A stretch of 47,244 bases of DNA from Symbiodinium natans (Eukaryota; Sar; Dinophyceae; Suessiales; Symbiodiniaceae), in NCBI GenBank assembly GCA_905221605.1, contig CAJNDS010000969.1, positions 1-47,244 on the forward strand, given 5' to 3'. Below, in pieces: positions 19,229-30,604 of the stretch (position 1 is the first letter of the stretch; each line of letters starts with the position of its first letter). The notes beneath the pieces were generated by a model. The model saw only the letters and a list, made by a program, of their open reading frames with translations. It made no database searches and was not told where the DNA came from. A program made the translations under genes and the position numbers.

Positions 19229-19699
19229 GCAGACACATCTATCAGGACTTATGTTAGGGTTCAGGGTTAGAGCTCCACCACGACCTTGACCAACTCGTCC
19301 TGAAACCAAGGATGAATCCTTATCTGACTCGGAGCAAAGCCAAGTTCAGGCTAAGAACGGGCCCATGTCTTGTGATGCTGCTGCTGCTTGGTGCTGTGAT
19401 GAATGCATTTTCAAGTCCCAGCGCGCTGTCAGGACACGGCGTTTACTGCTGCATCAGATGCCCCCATAGATGACTCCGAGGACTTGTCGGGTGAGCCCAT
19501 AATTCAGACAGTGCTTCCTTTCTTCCGCTGACACTGACACAAAACAGGCAGTGCCCGATCCGGACGTGGAAGCTTGGCAAAGTAGACGTTGGCCTTGTTG
19601 GTCAACTGCAGACCCGTAAGGCTGCTTGCTACATGCGTTCTTTTTGTGACGAGCCATTGCGTGACCTAAACAAGCGACCCTTCCAGAGCATGGCATGAG

Positions 19700-20202
19700 T
19701 GGTCACCATCGCCAAGGCCTCGACCGCGGATGAATTTCAAGATGCCAGCAATCTGTTGATGGAGGGCGCTCCGGCGGAAGCTGTCGAGGCTGCGTTGATC
19801 TCAGTGGCTTTTCATCACCGCGCTTGTGCTTGTGCCATTGTGAGCTGCCGTTTGCGGTGGATATGCTGAACATGAAGGACTCGAATGACGGCCTTGCAGA
19901 TGCAGCAGATGTCACATCTCCGGAGCAAGGTGAGTTCTCCGAAGCTTGGAAGGCATGACCATAAGTTTGCCTTAACGCTTCTTGTAGCAATCCCGGCACA
20001 CGAAGAGTACCCGGAAAAGAAGTCATGGAACACGGAATGAGAGGTGTCGTGCCGCTTGGAAAAGGTTTTGCGTGCAACCGCATGGCTGCAAAGTAAGGAC
20101 CTGCAAGGCATGGCGGATGTGACAGACACTGCCGAGGGTGCAAGTGATGATGGATCGGTCCTGCCCGATGACATGGAGACTTGGACGGATGATACGTATT
20201 AA
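19700..20202 (+). CDS. 3' exons of an unrecognised acidic protein (source of the tandem array)
   Basis: Candidate exons: ~19708-19803 (ADEFQDASNLLMEGAPAEAV...), then ~19841-19929 (LPFAVDMLNMKDSNDG...DAADVTSPEQ) ending in donor GTGAGT. Acceptor TTGTAG at ~19990 joins in phase to AIPAHEEYPEKKSWNTE. That frame meets a TGA and then continues as EVSCRLEKVLRATAWLQSKD...VTDTAEGASDDGSVLPDD...DDTY to a TAA. A further small intron around the TGA would be needed, or the gene really ends there. The last ~210 bases (19995-20202) are the segment amplified downstream at 20971-24420. In this copy the codon matching the array's TAG is TAC, so it may be the parental copy. Confidence 0.4.
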
Positions 20203-20319
20203 GTTTGGATGATGAGAGGTTCCGTAGCATTTTGCTCAGACCCCACGTAGATGCGGGGGTAAGAGATTCATAGGTGGAAGTCTGGAAGAATAGCTGCAAG
20301 AAACAGCAAAACCGCACCC

Positions 20320-20480
20320 GCCTCGAAGAATATAACGTGCCCCCGCCCCCCCCACCCCCGCACCGGCAGCAAAACAAAAACGCGCCCCCGCGCGCACCCA
20401 CAGCAAAAAAAGAATGCGCCCCGCACCCACAGTAAAAAGCAAAGCGCCCTGCAACCGCAACAAAAAAAACCCACGACAAT
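20320..20480. other. Low-complexity C/A-rich tract
   Basis: Repeats of CCCCGCACCCACAGCAAAA type. The Gly/Cys-rich reverse-strand frames here are artefacts of this composition. Confidence 0.6.
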
Positions 20481-20489
20481 AACAAAACT

Positions 20490-20970
20490 CTTACCGGGCT
20501 TGGGGCTTAGGGTTTAGGGTTTAGGGTTGTTTTGGGGGGTTTCAGGGTGAAGGGATTAGGGGGTTCGAGGGTTACACGTGATTTTGGTTCTCGGGTTGCA
20601 GGTGTTATTGGGTTTAGGTCAGGTTTAGGGTTGATCGAGGGTTGCTGTGGCTTTCGGCCTTTTCAATCTTGTGGGTCTTCTGGGCTTTAGGTAACCGAGG
20701 AGGCCATCATTGGCGGTGACTTGGGTTTAGGGTTCAGGGCTTGGGGCTTGGTGTCGTGACCCCCAGCCCTGAACCGTAAACCGCCAGAGGCAAGACCTGA
20801 ATGGAGCAATCCTGCATTGGTCAGTAGTCAGCCCCAATAGTAGCCCCAATAGTCCCTGAAAGCCTTGACTCCCCTACTGTGTTCTAGGCCCCCGAGTAGG
20901 GCGCCCTAAACCCTTAACCCTAGAACCATCCAAAACCCTAAACCCTAAACCCCGAACCCGAAACCCTGTG
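20490..20970. repeat. Degenerate telomeric repeat block, both orientations
   Basis: Starts with three clean TTTAGGG units (20509-20530), continues as scattered decayed units to ~20750, then turns to CCCTAAA orientation at 20909-20966. The first tandem unit begins directly after it. Confidence 0.8.
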
Positions 20971-23900
20971 GAACACATCTTAAGTTAAGCATCTACGTCA
21001 ACCCCGCAAAAGACTCACGACATCAGACTCACCAGTAACGTGCAGCTCTTGCACGGGAATATCACGGAGGCTAAACTTCACAGAGGCGAGTGTGCGGCCA
21101 GTACTGGACTTGTGCAGTTTGTCTTTTTCTATCTACAATCTCATACTGCAGGCTTCATGAAGCAAGTCTCAGCGGGCGTTGGGACGACGTGTCGAGTGTC
21201 AACCGCATGCCATGTGTTTGGAAACCAGCACGCATCAGTATGTTTGGGGGAGTCACGAAGCGCCATGCTCACTGCAAGCCTTAACTGCAAAAGGCGCGGA
21301 AAACGTTTTATTTCCTTGAACAAACCTGTCCAAGTGGTCTGGTCTTACAACAAAGTTACTGTGCAACGTCCCTCATGAAGAGTAGCTTGAAAACAATCAT
21401 GGAAAACGGAATGAGAGGTGTCGTGCCGCTTGGAAAAGATTTTGCGTGCAACCGCATGGCTGCAAAGTAAGGACCTGCAAGGCATGGCGGATGTGACAGA
21501 CACTGCCGAGGGTGCAAGTGATGATGGATCGGTCCTGCCTGATGACATGGAGACTTGGACGTACGTATTGAGTTTGGATGAGAGGTTCCGTAGCACATTG
21601 CTCAGACCCCCGAGGCTCCTGAGAAAAGAGGCTCGCGTAGATTCGGGGATAAGAGATTCAGGTAGCTGGAAGAATAGCTGCAAACGGAACACATCTTAAA
21701 TTCAGCATCTACGTCAACCCCGCAAAAGACTCACGACATCAGACTCACCAGTAACGTGCAGCTCTTGCACGGACATGTCGCAGAGGCTAAATCTCACAGA
21801 AGCTAAAAAGTCGCAGAGGCTAGTGTGCGGCCAGTACTGGACTTGTGCAGCTTGTCGTTTTATATCTACAATCTCATCATGCAGGCTTCATGAAGCAAGT
21901 CTCAGCGGGCGTTGGGACGACGTGTCGAGTGTCAAACGCATGCCATGCGTTTGGAAACCAGCACGCATACGTATGTTTGGGGGAGTCACGAAGCGCCATG
22001 CTCAACTGCAACAGACGACGTGCATCAAACAGCCTTAAATGCAAAAGGCGCGGAAAACGTTTTATTTCCTTGAACAAACCTGGCCAAGTGGTCCGGCCTT
22101 ACAGGAAAGATTTGTGCGCAACGTCCCTCATGAAGAGTAGCTTGAAAGCAGTCATGGAACACGGAATGAGAGGTGTCGTGCCGCTTGGAAAAGATTTTGC
22201 GTGCAACCGCATGGCTGCAAAGTAAGGACCTGCAAGGCATGGCGGATGTGACAGACACTGCCGAGGGTGCAAGTGATGATGGATCGGTCCTGCCTGATGA
22301 CATGGAGACTCGGACGGATGACACGTATTGAGTTTGGATGAGAGGTTCCGTAGCACATTGCTCAGACCCCCGAGGCTCCTGAGAAGAAGAGGCTCGCGTA
22401 GATTCGGGGGTAAGAGATTCAGGTAGCTGGAAGAATAACACATCTTAAATTCAGCATCTACGTCAACCCCGCAAAAGACTCACGACATCAGACTCACCAG
22501 CAACGTGCAGCTCTTGCACGGACATGTCGCAGAGGCTAAATCTCACAGAAGCTAAAAAGTCGCAGAGGCTAGTGTGCGGCCAGTACTGGACTTGTGCAGC
22601 TTGTCGTTTTATATCTACAATCTCATCATGCAGGCTTCATGAAGCAAGTCTCAGCGGGCGTTGGGACGACGTGTCGGGTGTCAAACGCATGCCATGCGTT
22701 TGGAAACCAGCACGCATCAGTATGTTTGGGGGAGTCACGAAGCGCCATGCTCAACTGCAACAGACGACGTGCATCAAACAGCCTTAAATGCAAAAGGCGC
22801 GGAAAACGTTTTATTTCCTTGAACAAACCTGTCCAAGTGGTCTGGTCTTACAACAAAGTTACTGTGCAACGTCCCTCATGAAGAGTAGCTTGAAAGCCGT
22901 CATGGAACACGGAATGAGAGGTGTCGTGCCGCTTGGAAAAGATTTTGCGTGCAACCGCATGGCTGCAAAGTAAGGACCTGCAAGGCATGGCGGATGTGAC
23001 AGACATGGCTGAGGGTGCAAGTGATGATGGATCGGTCCTGCCTGATGACATGGAGACTCGGACGGATGATACGTATTGAGTTTGGATGAGAGGTTCCGTA
23101 GCACATTGCTCAGACCCCCGAGGCTCCTGAGAAAAGAGGCTCGCGTAGATTCGGGGATAAGAGATTCAGGTAGCTGGAAGAATAGCTGCAAACGGAACAC
23201 ATCTTAAATTCAGCATCTACGTCAACCCCGCAAAAGACTCACGACATCAGACTCACCAGTAACGTGCAGCTCTTGCACGGACATGTCGCAGAGGCTAAAT
23301 CTCACAGAAGCTAAAAAGTCGCGAGGCTAGTGTGCGGCCAGTACTGGACTTGTGCAGCTTGTCGTTTTATATCTACAATCTTATCATGCAGGCTTCATGA
23401 AGCAAGTCTCAGAGGGTTGGGTCGACACGCGTTTGGAAACCAGCACGCATCAGTATGTTTGGGGGAGTCACGAAGTGCCATGCTCAACTGCAACAGACGA
23501 CGTGCATCAAACAGCCTTAAATGCGAAAGGGGCGGAAATCGTTCTATTTCCTTGAACAAACCACTCTTGCAACAAAGTTACTGCGCAACGTACCTCATGA
23601 AGAGTAGCTTGAAAGCAGTCATGGAACACGGAATGAGAGGTGTCGTGCCGCTTGGAAAAGATTTTGCGTGCAACTGCATGGCTGCAAAGTAAGGACCTGC
23701 AAGGCATGGCGGATGTGACAGACATGGCTGAGGGTGCAAGTGATGATGGATCGGTCCTGCCTGATGACATGGAGACTCGGACGGATGATACGTATTGAGT
23801 TTGGATGAGAGGTTCCGTAGCACATTGCTCAGACCCCCGAGGCTCCTGAGAAAAGAGGCTCGCGTAGATTCGGGGGTAAGAGATTCAGGTAGCTGGAAGA

Positions 23901-24420
23901 ATAGCTGCAAACGGAACACATCTTAAGTTCAAGCCCGCAGAAGACTCACGACATCAAACTCCACTTGAGCAGACTGTCTGTTCATATCTACAATCTCATG
24001 TGCAGCCTTCATGAAGCAAGTCTCAGCGGGCGCTGGGATGTGTCCAGTGTCAACCGCATGCCATGTGTTTGGAAACTTCAGTATGTTCGGGGGAATCACG
24101 ACAGCCTCACATGCGAAAGTGGAGGAAAGCATCTTACTTGCTTGAACAAACCTGGCCATGTAGTCTGGTCTTACAACAAGTTACTGCGCAACGTCCCTCA
24201 TGAAGAGTAGCTTGAAAACTGTCATGGAACACGGAATGACAGGTGACGTGCCGCTTGGAAAAGGTTTGCGTGTAACCTCATGGCTGCAGCGTAAGGACCT
24301 GCAAGATGTGACAGACACTGGCGAGCTTGAGGGTGCGAGTGATGCTGGATCGGTCCTGCCTGATGACATGGAGACTTGGACGGATGATACGTACTGAGTT
24401 TGGATGAGAGGTTCCGTTTC
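20971..24420 (+). repeat. Tandem array of five ~0.5-0.76 kb units
   Basis: Units start with GAACACATCTTAA(A/G)TT or a close match at 20971, 21687, 22437, 23195 and 23914. Periods are 716, 750, 758 and 719; the last unit is about 506 bp and the most diverged. Each runs through AAAGACTCACGACATCA, GCTTCATGAAGCAAGTCTCA, TGGAACACGGAATGA and GACATGGAGAC. The 3' part matches 19995-20300, so the array is a local amplification of a gene tail. Units 1-4 have a TAG and a one-base shift in the coding part relative to unit 5, which looks like non-coding decay. The many ~66-126 codon frames on both strands are copies of one another, not separate genes. Confidence 0.92.
24200..24397 (+). CDS. Open reading frame in the last tandem unit
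   Basis: 65 codons: MKSSLKTVMEHGMTGDVPLG, then GLRVTSWLQRKDLQD, an acidic stretch and DDMETWTDDTY before TGA. The tail is the same as at 19995-20202. Unlike units 1-4 it has one base fewer in the GGAAAAGGTTT run and so stays in frame. It may be a functional 3' exon or an accident of decay. Confidence 0.3.
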   Translation: MKSSLKTVMEHGMTGDVPLGKGLRVTSWLQRKDLQDVTDTGELEGASDAGSVLPDDMETWTDDTY

Positions 24421-24429
24421 ATGGTCACT

Positions 24430-24910
24430 TCTCTAGAATATGTTTCCTTCTGAGGGTCCTTATTCCAAGGCGGCCGCTATTTAGGGCACCCCGAAACGGG
24501 ACCAAGTTTTAGAGAGCTGACTACAGGGTACGGGGGGCATGTGAGAACTGCGCAAGAGCAAGGTCGATGACTCCGGTGAAGGCGGTATGGTCGACGCTTG
24601 GACGGCTCACTTAGAGTGGTTCATGACTTCTCTGCCACTGTCAGCATCATCCCATCTGAGCTGATATTGTACACGCCAGGGTTGCTACACCGAAGGAGCC
24701 GCAAAATTTCCTGTGACACAAGGATCATGCGATTTCTGGTGGCGGTGGTGATGAGGCATGCGCTGTGGAAATTATTCGAAACTTTGCCGTGTGCAGCAAC
24801 CCTTGCAGGTGTCGGACGTCCCCCTGGACTGCACTGGCCAGCCTGAGGCAGTCTGCACATGTCTGCTCTGGAGGGTGCCAGCTTCGGAGAGCTTCTTTGT
24901 TTGTTGGACA
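24430..24910. other. Intergenic or intronic DNA
   Basis: No convincing exon. LDCTGQPEAVC (~24828-24860) weakly resembles the first half of the cysteine repeat found downstream. Confidence 0.4.
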
Positions 24911-24911
24911 G

Positions 24912-27900
24912 ATGTGGGACTCGGAGAAGCGCAGTTGGTGCTGCGGCATTCCTGGAATCGCCTGCGCAGAGTCGGCTGGATCCTTAAGACGTGGTGAGGA
25001 TCAACCTGTCCAGCCTTGACCAACAGCACATGGCGCATGTTGACGGAGCTTGAAGATGTCTCCTGAAGCAAGTTGGATAGCTTCCTTGCTGGTGCACCGG
25101 CTCTTGCTCGTATTTCCTTGAGTGGCTCGTCTTTCCTGCAAGGGATTTGTCAGAATCCGTAGGATAAGGCTTCTGAAGCTTTGAACCTTGACACTAAAGG
25201 CCGAGAAAGCTGAGTCTGGAGCAGCGGATCCCGTCCTTGCCCTAGAAGCAACGAAAGATCCAAACACCTGCATGTGTGCATTCAATGGACTTCTGCTGTC
25301 ATCATGCAACAGTCTTTATTGTCAGGTCTATCATTGCCGTGAAGGCTGGATTCACCACCTCTATGGTTGCAGGGAAAGTGCAATGATGTGTATGTAACCC
25401 AACATGTGCTGTGAGTGTTCTGCGAGGCTTCGAGACCACGTACAAGACGTGGTCTGCTGCCAAAAGGGAATACTGCTGTGCTCATTTCCAAATGGGATGT
25501 AAAGTGATGAACTTCAACTGCGCAGTGGCCTGGCTTCAATCCAGTGTTGAATTTTCCGGGTCCTTTACCTAATAATCTTGTTCATGCCGTCCGTCGTCCG
25601 TTAAACCCTAAACCCTAAACCCTAAACCCTAAACCCTAAACCCTAAACCCTAAATCCTAAACCCTAAACCCTCAACCCTAAACCCTAAACCCGAAAAGCC
25701 GGTTGTTGGCCGTACAGCTAAGCGGGACTCTCTTCCCTGGAACTGAAAGCCAGGCTTGCCAACAAGCAGCACCTTCAACTCATATAGTCATATTGTCATA
25801 TCGTCATTTCGTAGTATAGTATTATAGCAATATAGTAACAAAGTAATATAGACATATAGCAATCGTAATATAGACATATAGTAATATAGTGATATAGCAA
25901 TATAGTAATATGGTAGTATGGTACTATAGTAATATGGTAATATAGGAATACAGCTATATAGCAATATAGTACCGCATCTAGTAACAGGGTAATCTTTGAA
26001 GGGTTCTGGAGTTGGAGTGCCAGGTTGACTTGTCTGACTGGCAAGACAAGTGGAGCGAGAAGAAGAAGTCCTGGTGCTGCAAGACGCAGGGCAAGGCCCC
26101 TGATTGCCGCAGTGCGCCGAACCTGCTGGGATGAGTTGATCCATAGGATGAATGATTAGCACAAGCCCTGAGACAAGGATGAAAGTGCGATGCCAACCAA
26201 GTTCGTTTAAGGGATAGTTTCAACAATGGTCGCATCCACAGGAATGGAAGAGAATTACAACGCACGAACGTCACGGCTTCGCCTGACAAGGGCGTTTTTC
26301 CCCTGACAAGGGCGTTTTTCTTTCTACCAGTCATTTCGTCGGGCAAAGTGTTATAGTGATGTGCATACGTCCATGCAAAGGCTTCGTATGCCTATTTCAG
26401 CCACTTCTGAAGATCGACAAATAGCGGGCACCGGGGACAGGACCAAACGTGCGCGCAGATCCAAGCTCCCCCTCCCCCCCTCTGTGATTTAGCACCGGTC
26501 ATTGTGCACCGAAGATTAGAAGAGCCGGCCAGCTCAAGGTGCACATGAATGTTGATGGATGTCAGCTCCAGGATGTGGGAAAGAGCTCATCCTGTGTTGC
26601 AAAACTTAAGAATGTTGCCTGCGCTGTGTGACCAAGGAGTTCATGCAGTCAAGGGAATCCGGTGGCACATTCGTTGTCGCTGTTCGGCTTCTGCCTGATT
26701 CAGGGATGTCCAACGACCTACAGTTGCGCCACCAGCACTGTGAACAAGCCGAGCACTTGGGCGAAGGACGGGCTAGAGCTCTTCATGTACTGCAGAAATG
26801 CCACAGCAATCTGGGTTTTCTGTTCAGCAATCTGTGAGCTTCAACTGCGAGTAAGTGGCAAGTTGCGCAGGACAGGCGGGATTGGTGCTGCCTTCGCTAT
26901 GGTGTGGGCTGTCCGCACTACTCTGCACCCTACTCTTGCCAGGCCACGCAACTGCTGCAAATGAATCAGCCTTCCCGTGGCGTTGAATCCTGTTTGCTTC
27001 ACATGGACACATTGTGACAGGATCTAGGATGGGAAGTTTGTTAAGAAGTATACATGCAGCGTTCTGCATGCAGACATGAGGTTCCGTATTGCTAGCCTGC
27101 ACGCGTTAGCAACACCAATCAGACGGGAGCCAGACCAACAGCAATCCGCCAACGGCCGCATGAGAATGAGCCATTTTCTGAACTCGAACCAGTGGACAGT
27201 CTTTGCTCGTGTTACAAGATGCAGAATGGTGTCAGTCGGCCACCGGGATGCGGAAGTCAGCGAACCCTTATCAATAAGCCCGCCAACACCCCGGTGTTTT
27301 TGTGGTTGAGGGTTTAGGGTTAAGGGGTTCGGGGTTCGAGTACGGTCTGAGCCAGGGATCCTTGTTTCAGCGGGCCCCCAGGTAGTAGAACCCACACGGA
27401 GTTGGGCTTAAGCACACCGCATCGCAGTCAAGCATTGTAGTCGTCCCGAGATCAAGGGTGATTGAAGTCCACGCGCAGGAGTCCGTAATTAGCGCTTAGG
27501 GTTCTCGGCACTTGGGGAGTGTGGGCGAACTTCAGCATGACACTTTGCAAACCATCTCCATCCGAGCTGTTGCAGGGCAGCAGTGCGGACATACGCGGCT
27601 GGGCCGAAGGCCGTGGTGTCACAGCGCAGAGCCACATGTGCACGTGCTTGCATCTCCTAACACTTGGTGGACAGTCGGATATGTGCATTTGGTGGCAGTG
27701 ACATCCCTTTTCCCCAATATCAGGCAAGAAGAGCTGGTGCTGTACCCACTACCATCGCGGCTGTGACAAGGCGGGCGGGTGGGTTCCTTGCGGAAGACAG
27801 ATGCGGCATGTGGACACCAGCTCTAGATTGCGCAGAGGATCCCGGGTAGATGCGAATGCCACTGCCGACAGGATGTTACCACGAAGGCTTACGATTGTGA

Positions 27901-30166
27901 AGTGCGCGCCCTACTCGATTTTGTCAGGCTGTAGAGATCTCCGTGCGCCGTTTGGGGGTTCCGAAAACAGGGGCATCCTCTGTTTCGGGTTCCTGTTTGT
28001 AAAAACAAAATTTCTGTTTGGTATACACGGGGGTGCCCCCAAACCCTAAACCCTAAACCCTAAACCCTAAACCCTAAACCCTAAACCCTAAACCCTAAAC
28101 CCTAAACCCTAAACCCTAAACCCTAAACCCTAAACCCTAAACCCTAAACCCTAAACCCTAAACCCTAAACCCTAAACCCTAAACCCTAAACCCTAAACCC
28201 TAAGCCCTAAACCTTAAACCCTAAGCCCTAAACCCTAAACCCTAAACCCTAAACCCTAAACCCTAAACCCTAAACCTTTTGTTTCTGGTTCCAAGGCCGG
28301 GCTTGTGAATGTCTGGTCCAAGTACAAGAAGGCGAGCTCGGGGCTCCGATTGTCACATTCTACCAGTACATTGTACGGGCGCCCTAAACCCTAAACCCTA
28401 AACCCTAAACCCTAAACCCTAAACCCTAAACCCTAAACCCTAAACCCTAAACCCTGAACCCTGAACCCTAAACCCCAAACCCTCAACCCTAAACCCTAAA
28501 CTGCCAGCTCTTGGGCTTCAGGCCTGGTGTTGTCACCACGAGAAGAAGGGCTGTGCGGATTCTGTCCCTGCCGGCCATTTCGACTGCAATGCCGGCTTCT
28601 TTAACTGGCGAAGGCTCGCCCCGAGGATAGGGGTCTGTTGAGTTCTGTGTTGGGATGTTCCTCCTTATACTAACAGTGCTTAATAATAGGGATTCCAGTA
28701 GGGGGTGCTATAATCCTGTTAAGGACCTGTTAGTATAGGGGGGAACATCCCAAGTCATGCTTGCACATGGTCAGGGGATGGTCCCCAGAGAAGCGAGAAT
28801 GGCCTCAAAGCGGCAAAGAGAGCTTTGCAGCTTGCAGTGACCATGAATAAGGCATGTGACCCATATCGGATCAGCAGGGTGCATTTGCCTTTCTGAGGTG
28901 CTGCGCAAAGGAGAAAAGGGGTTGTCCAGAACACTTCACCTGCAAGCGATCGAGAGAACCCAAGTGGTCGCTTGCCGTCGAGTTTCGAGGATTGCAGTCT
29001 GAGCTGAATGGTGTCGCATACACTAAGGTCTGGGGCCGAGCGGGACTACTGTTGCCACACCTTTCACTATGGCTGCAGGAGCACCATGATTAGAATTTTC
29101 CGGGTCCCTAAACCCTAAACCCTAAACCCTAAACCCTAAACCCTAAACCCTAAACCCTATACCCTATACCCTATACCCTAAACCCTAAACCCTAAACCCT
29201 AAACCCTAAATCCTAAACCCTAAACATGTTGTAGAGGACCACAACCGCGCTCCCGGAGGGTGTTGATTGCAAAGTTGGCTATGAACACTGGGAGCATCTA
29301 TGGACCGCTGCGAAACAGCAACCTGGCATGTAGGAGCACATAGGATGAACAGCAAGTTACAGGTGCACAATGTTCCAGCTAAGCCTACTTGAGCCACTCA
29401 TATCCAGCTAAGGGAGTGGTGCTGCAACAGCTATGGACGTGGTTGCCCTGTCTCCGAGCCATTTGACTGCCAAGCTGGCTTGGCAAACTGGCATGCTGGT
29501 TGGTCTGACCCTTGTCTGCGCAAAGTGCTTGCAGTGCTCTTGTACTCTTGGTAGCTGTCGGCTCTGAAAACAAGCGTTTCATCCGAGGACAACAAGAAGG
29601 CCCACTGCTGCAAGAAGCATCACCTTGGATGCGAACATGGCTCGGAGCATCTTCCGGCGCACGACTGTATAGCGGGGTACGGCAACTGGCGTGACTTATG
29701 GTCGGACGGCAAGAAGCAGTACTGCTGCCACAAGTATGGGCTCGGATGTGAGGGTGACGACGGCGACGACGCTGATCACGGCGATCACGGTGATCATGTC
29801 ATCACTCAAGATCGCTTCGATTGCACGGCAGGGTTTGACAGGTGGCGGAAAGGTTGGTCAGGCAAGAAGAAAAGGTTCTGCTGCAGAAAATACAAGCTTG
29901 GGTGTGATGTCCCGTTCCATCATCATCCAGAACCCTTTGACTGTGTTGCAGGGTTTGACAATTGGCGGCGTGGTTGGTCCAGACACAAGAAGGATTTCTG
30001 CTGCCATAAGTACCAACTCGGATGCGCACACGGCTACGCGGGCGGCCTGGGCTCGGGCGCCTTGGGCTTGGGTGCCTTTGGCAGCGCCCATTATTTTCAC
30101 GGAAAGCCCGGTGTCTCCGTGGTGACACATCATCACCACATCCATTACCACGGCTTGATGAAGTAG
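24912..30166 (+). CDS. Multi-exon gene for a cysteine-rich tandem-repeat protein
   Basis: At least eight copies of a ~30-residue repeat are spread over tiny exons. Key residues in order: (F/Y/V)DC, AG, NW, GWS, K(K/R), CC, GC. Exons seen: 24912-~24995 (WDSEKRSWCC); ~25427-25545 (YKTWSAAKREYCC); 26012-~26111 (DKWSEKKKSWCC); 27872-27901 (ending AYDCE); 28296-28331 (AGLVNVWSKYKK); 28522-28613 (AWCCHHEKKGC, FDCNAGFFNWR); 28775-~28800 (GWSPEKREW); ~29235-29309 (VDCKVGYEHWEHLW); 29408-29506 (WCCNSYGRGC, FDCQAGLANWHAGWS); 29588-30166. The last exon (192 codons, no early ATG) holds three repeats, then a Gly-rich and His-rich tail and TAG. GT, GC and GA donors all occur, and splicing rebuilds the repeat exactly at several junctions. 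The exon after 28800 is decayed or missed. Similar repeats are, from memory, common in dinoflagellate predicted proteins; function is unknown. Six Cys-type residues per repeat suggest a secreted disulfide protein, but no signal peptide was located. Confidence 0.75.
25010..25420. other. Intron of the cysteine-repeat gene
   Basis: No repeat half is found here, and nothing else is recognised. Confidence 0.4.
25602..25692. repeat. Interstitial telomeric repeat (CCCTAAA), ~90 bp
   Basis: About 13 units with few errors, inside the intron between the 25427 and 26012 exons. Confidence 0.95.
25780..25975. repeat. AT-rich microsatellite (ATATAGTA/ATATAGCA)
   Basis: About 195 bases of a shifting ~10-bp unit ATATAGTAAT with ATATAGCAAT variants, in the same intron. 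The reverse-strand Tyr/Ile-rich frames are its shadow. Confidence 0.9.
26281..26320. repeat. 20-bp tandem duplication
   Basis: Two adjacent copies of CCTGACAAGGGCGTTTTTC, followed by a pyrimidine-rich TTTCTTTCTACCAG that looks like an acceptor. Confidence 0.85.
26330..27060. other. Long intron or gap in the cysteine-repeat gene
   Basis: No convincing repeat half. CGCAACTGCTGC near 26946 resembles a CC pair but is followed by a stop. Confidence 0.35.
27076..27309 (+). CDS. Candidate exon, unknown
   Basis: 77-codon frame including EPDQQQSANGRMRMSHFLN and RDAEVSEPLSISPPTPR. It is followed at 27309 by GTTGAGGGTTTAGGG, which could be a donor running into a short telomeric block (27307-27330). 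It carries no cysteine-repeat motif. Confidence 0.25.
   Translation: MRFRIASLHALATPIRREPDQQQSANGRMRMSHFLNSNQWTVFARVTRCRMVSVGHRDAEVSEPLSISPPTPRCFCG
28041..28276. repeat. Interstitial telomeric repeat (CCCTAAA), ~236 bp
   Basis: Over 30 units, almost perfect. It makes up 60% of intron 27902-28295 (donor GTGCGC, acceptor TTCCAAG), which separates YDCE from AGLVNVW within one protein repeat. Confidence 0.97.
28383..28500. repeat. Interstitial telomeric repeat (CCCTAAA), ~118 bp
   Basis: About 17 units, a few CCCTGAA/CCCCAAA variants. It makes up most of intron 28332-28521 (GC donor GCGAGC, acceptor CTTCAG), which splits KK from AWCC in one protein repeat. Confidence 0.97.
28650..28753. mobile_element. 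104-bp foldback (MITE-like) element inside an intron
   Basis: Terminal inverted repeats: TTGGGATGTTCC...TATACTAACAG on the left, and its near-perfect complement CTGTTAGTATA...GGAACATCCCAA on the right. It lies inside GC-AG intron 28614-28774. No coding capacity. Confidence 0.75.
28801..29105. other. Intron with possible decayed exon
   Basis: GACCATGAATAAGGCATGTG (~28839) resembles a broken second half of the cysteine repeat (HE-x-KGC type) but is out of frame. Nothing else is recognised. Confidence 0.3.
29106..29225. repeat. Interstitial telomeric repeat (CCCTAAA), ~120 bp
   Basis: About 17 units including three CCCTATA variants, lying directly before the acceptor of the ~29235 exon. Confidence 0.96.
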
Positions 30167-30604
30167 AGGTGCTCTCTGTTGACACGAGGAATTCAGTTTC
30201 CTTTCGATGCTCTTGGTCTTTGCTCCAAGAGTTCCATCCAGGAGCCTTGCCTCTGAAGACGTGAGAGGAAGGTTCTGGGATGCACTGCAATGTAATTCAA
30301 GAACCATGCGGCGCAAAACATATGCGGTGCATGCAGAAGAGGCTCTGCCTCAGCCACCTTGAGAGCAGCTCAGCCGAAAGGTTATTGGGGCCCTGAGCAA
30401 CCTGCCTTTTTGTCTTCTTTGCACTTCGCTGGGCTGATCTCGACAGAGAAGAGGCAAGAGGTTTCACGACAGACGTGGTGTTTCAGGAAGTGCACAGGAG
30501 GTTGCGGTCAACATGCTTCGGGTTTCGGTGCTTTGGCTTTGAGTCTTTGGTGATGGCATCTCAAAATTCATGTTCTCCTATGGATGCAGCAAAGCACTGC
30601 AGTC
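30167..30604. other. 3' flank of the cysteine-repeat gene
   Basis: Probable 3' UTR and spacer. No clear gene. Confidence 0.4.

Noticed and set aside
19703-20485. 260-codon minus-strand ORF rich in Gly, Phe and Cys
   Set aside because: Its start is the translation of a C/A-rich simple repeat, and the rest runs antisense to better supported + strand exons and the amplified segment.
21345-23919. Repeated ~113-codon minus-strand ORFs (MFRLQLFFQLPESL type)
   Set aside because: Their repetition follows from the tandem DNA array; it is not independent conservation.
25788-26162. 124-codon minus-strand Tyr/Ile/Leu-rich ORF
   Set aside because: It is mostly a translation of the ATATAGTA microsatellite.
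29691-30125. 144-codon + strand ORF over the last cysteine-repeat exon
   Set aside because: The other frame (29588-30166) carries three clear repeat units, so this is the shadow although it starts with ATG.
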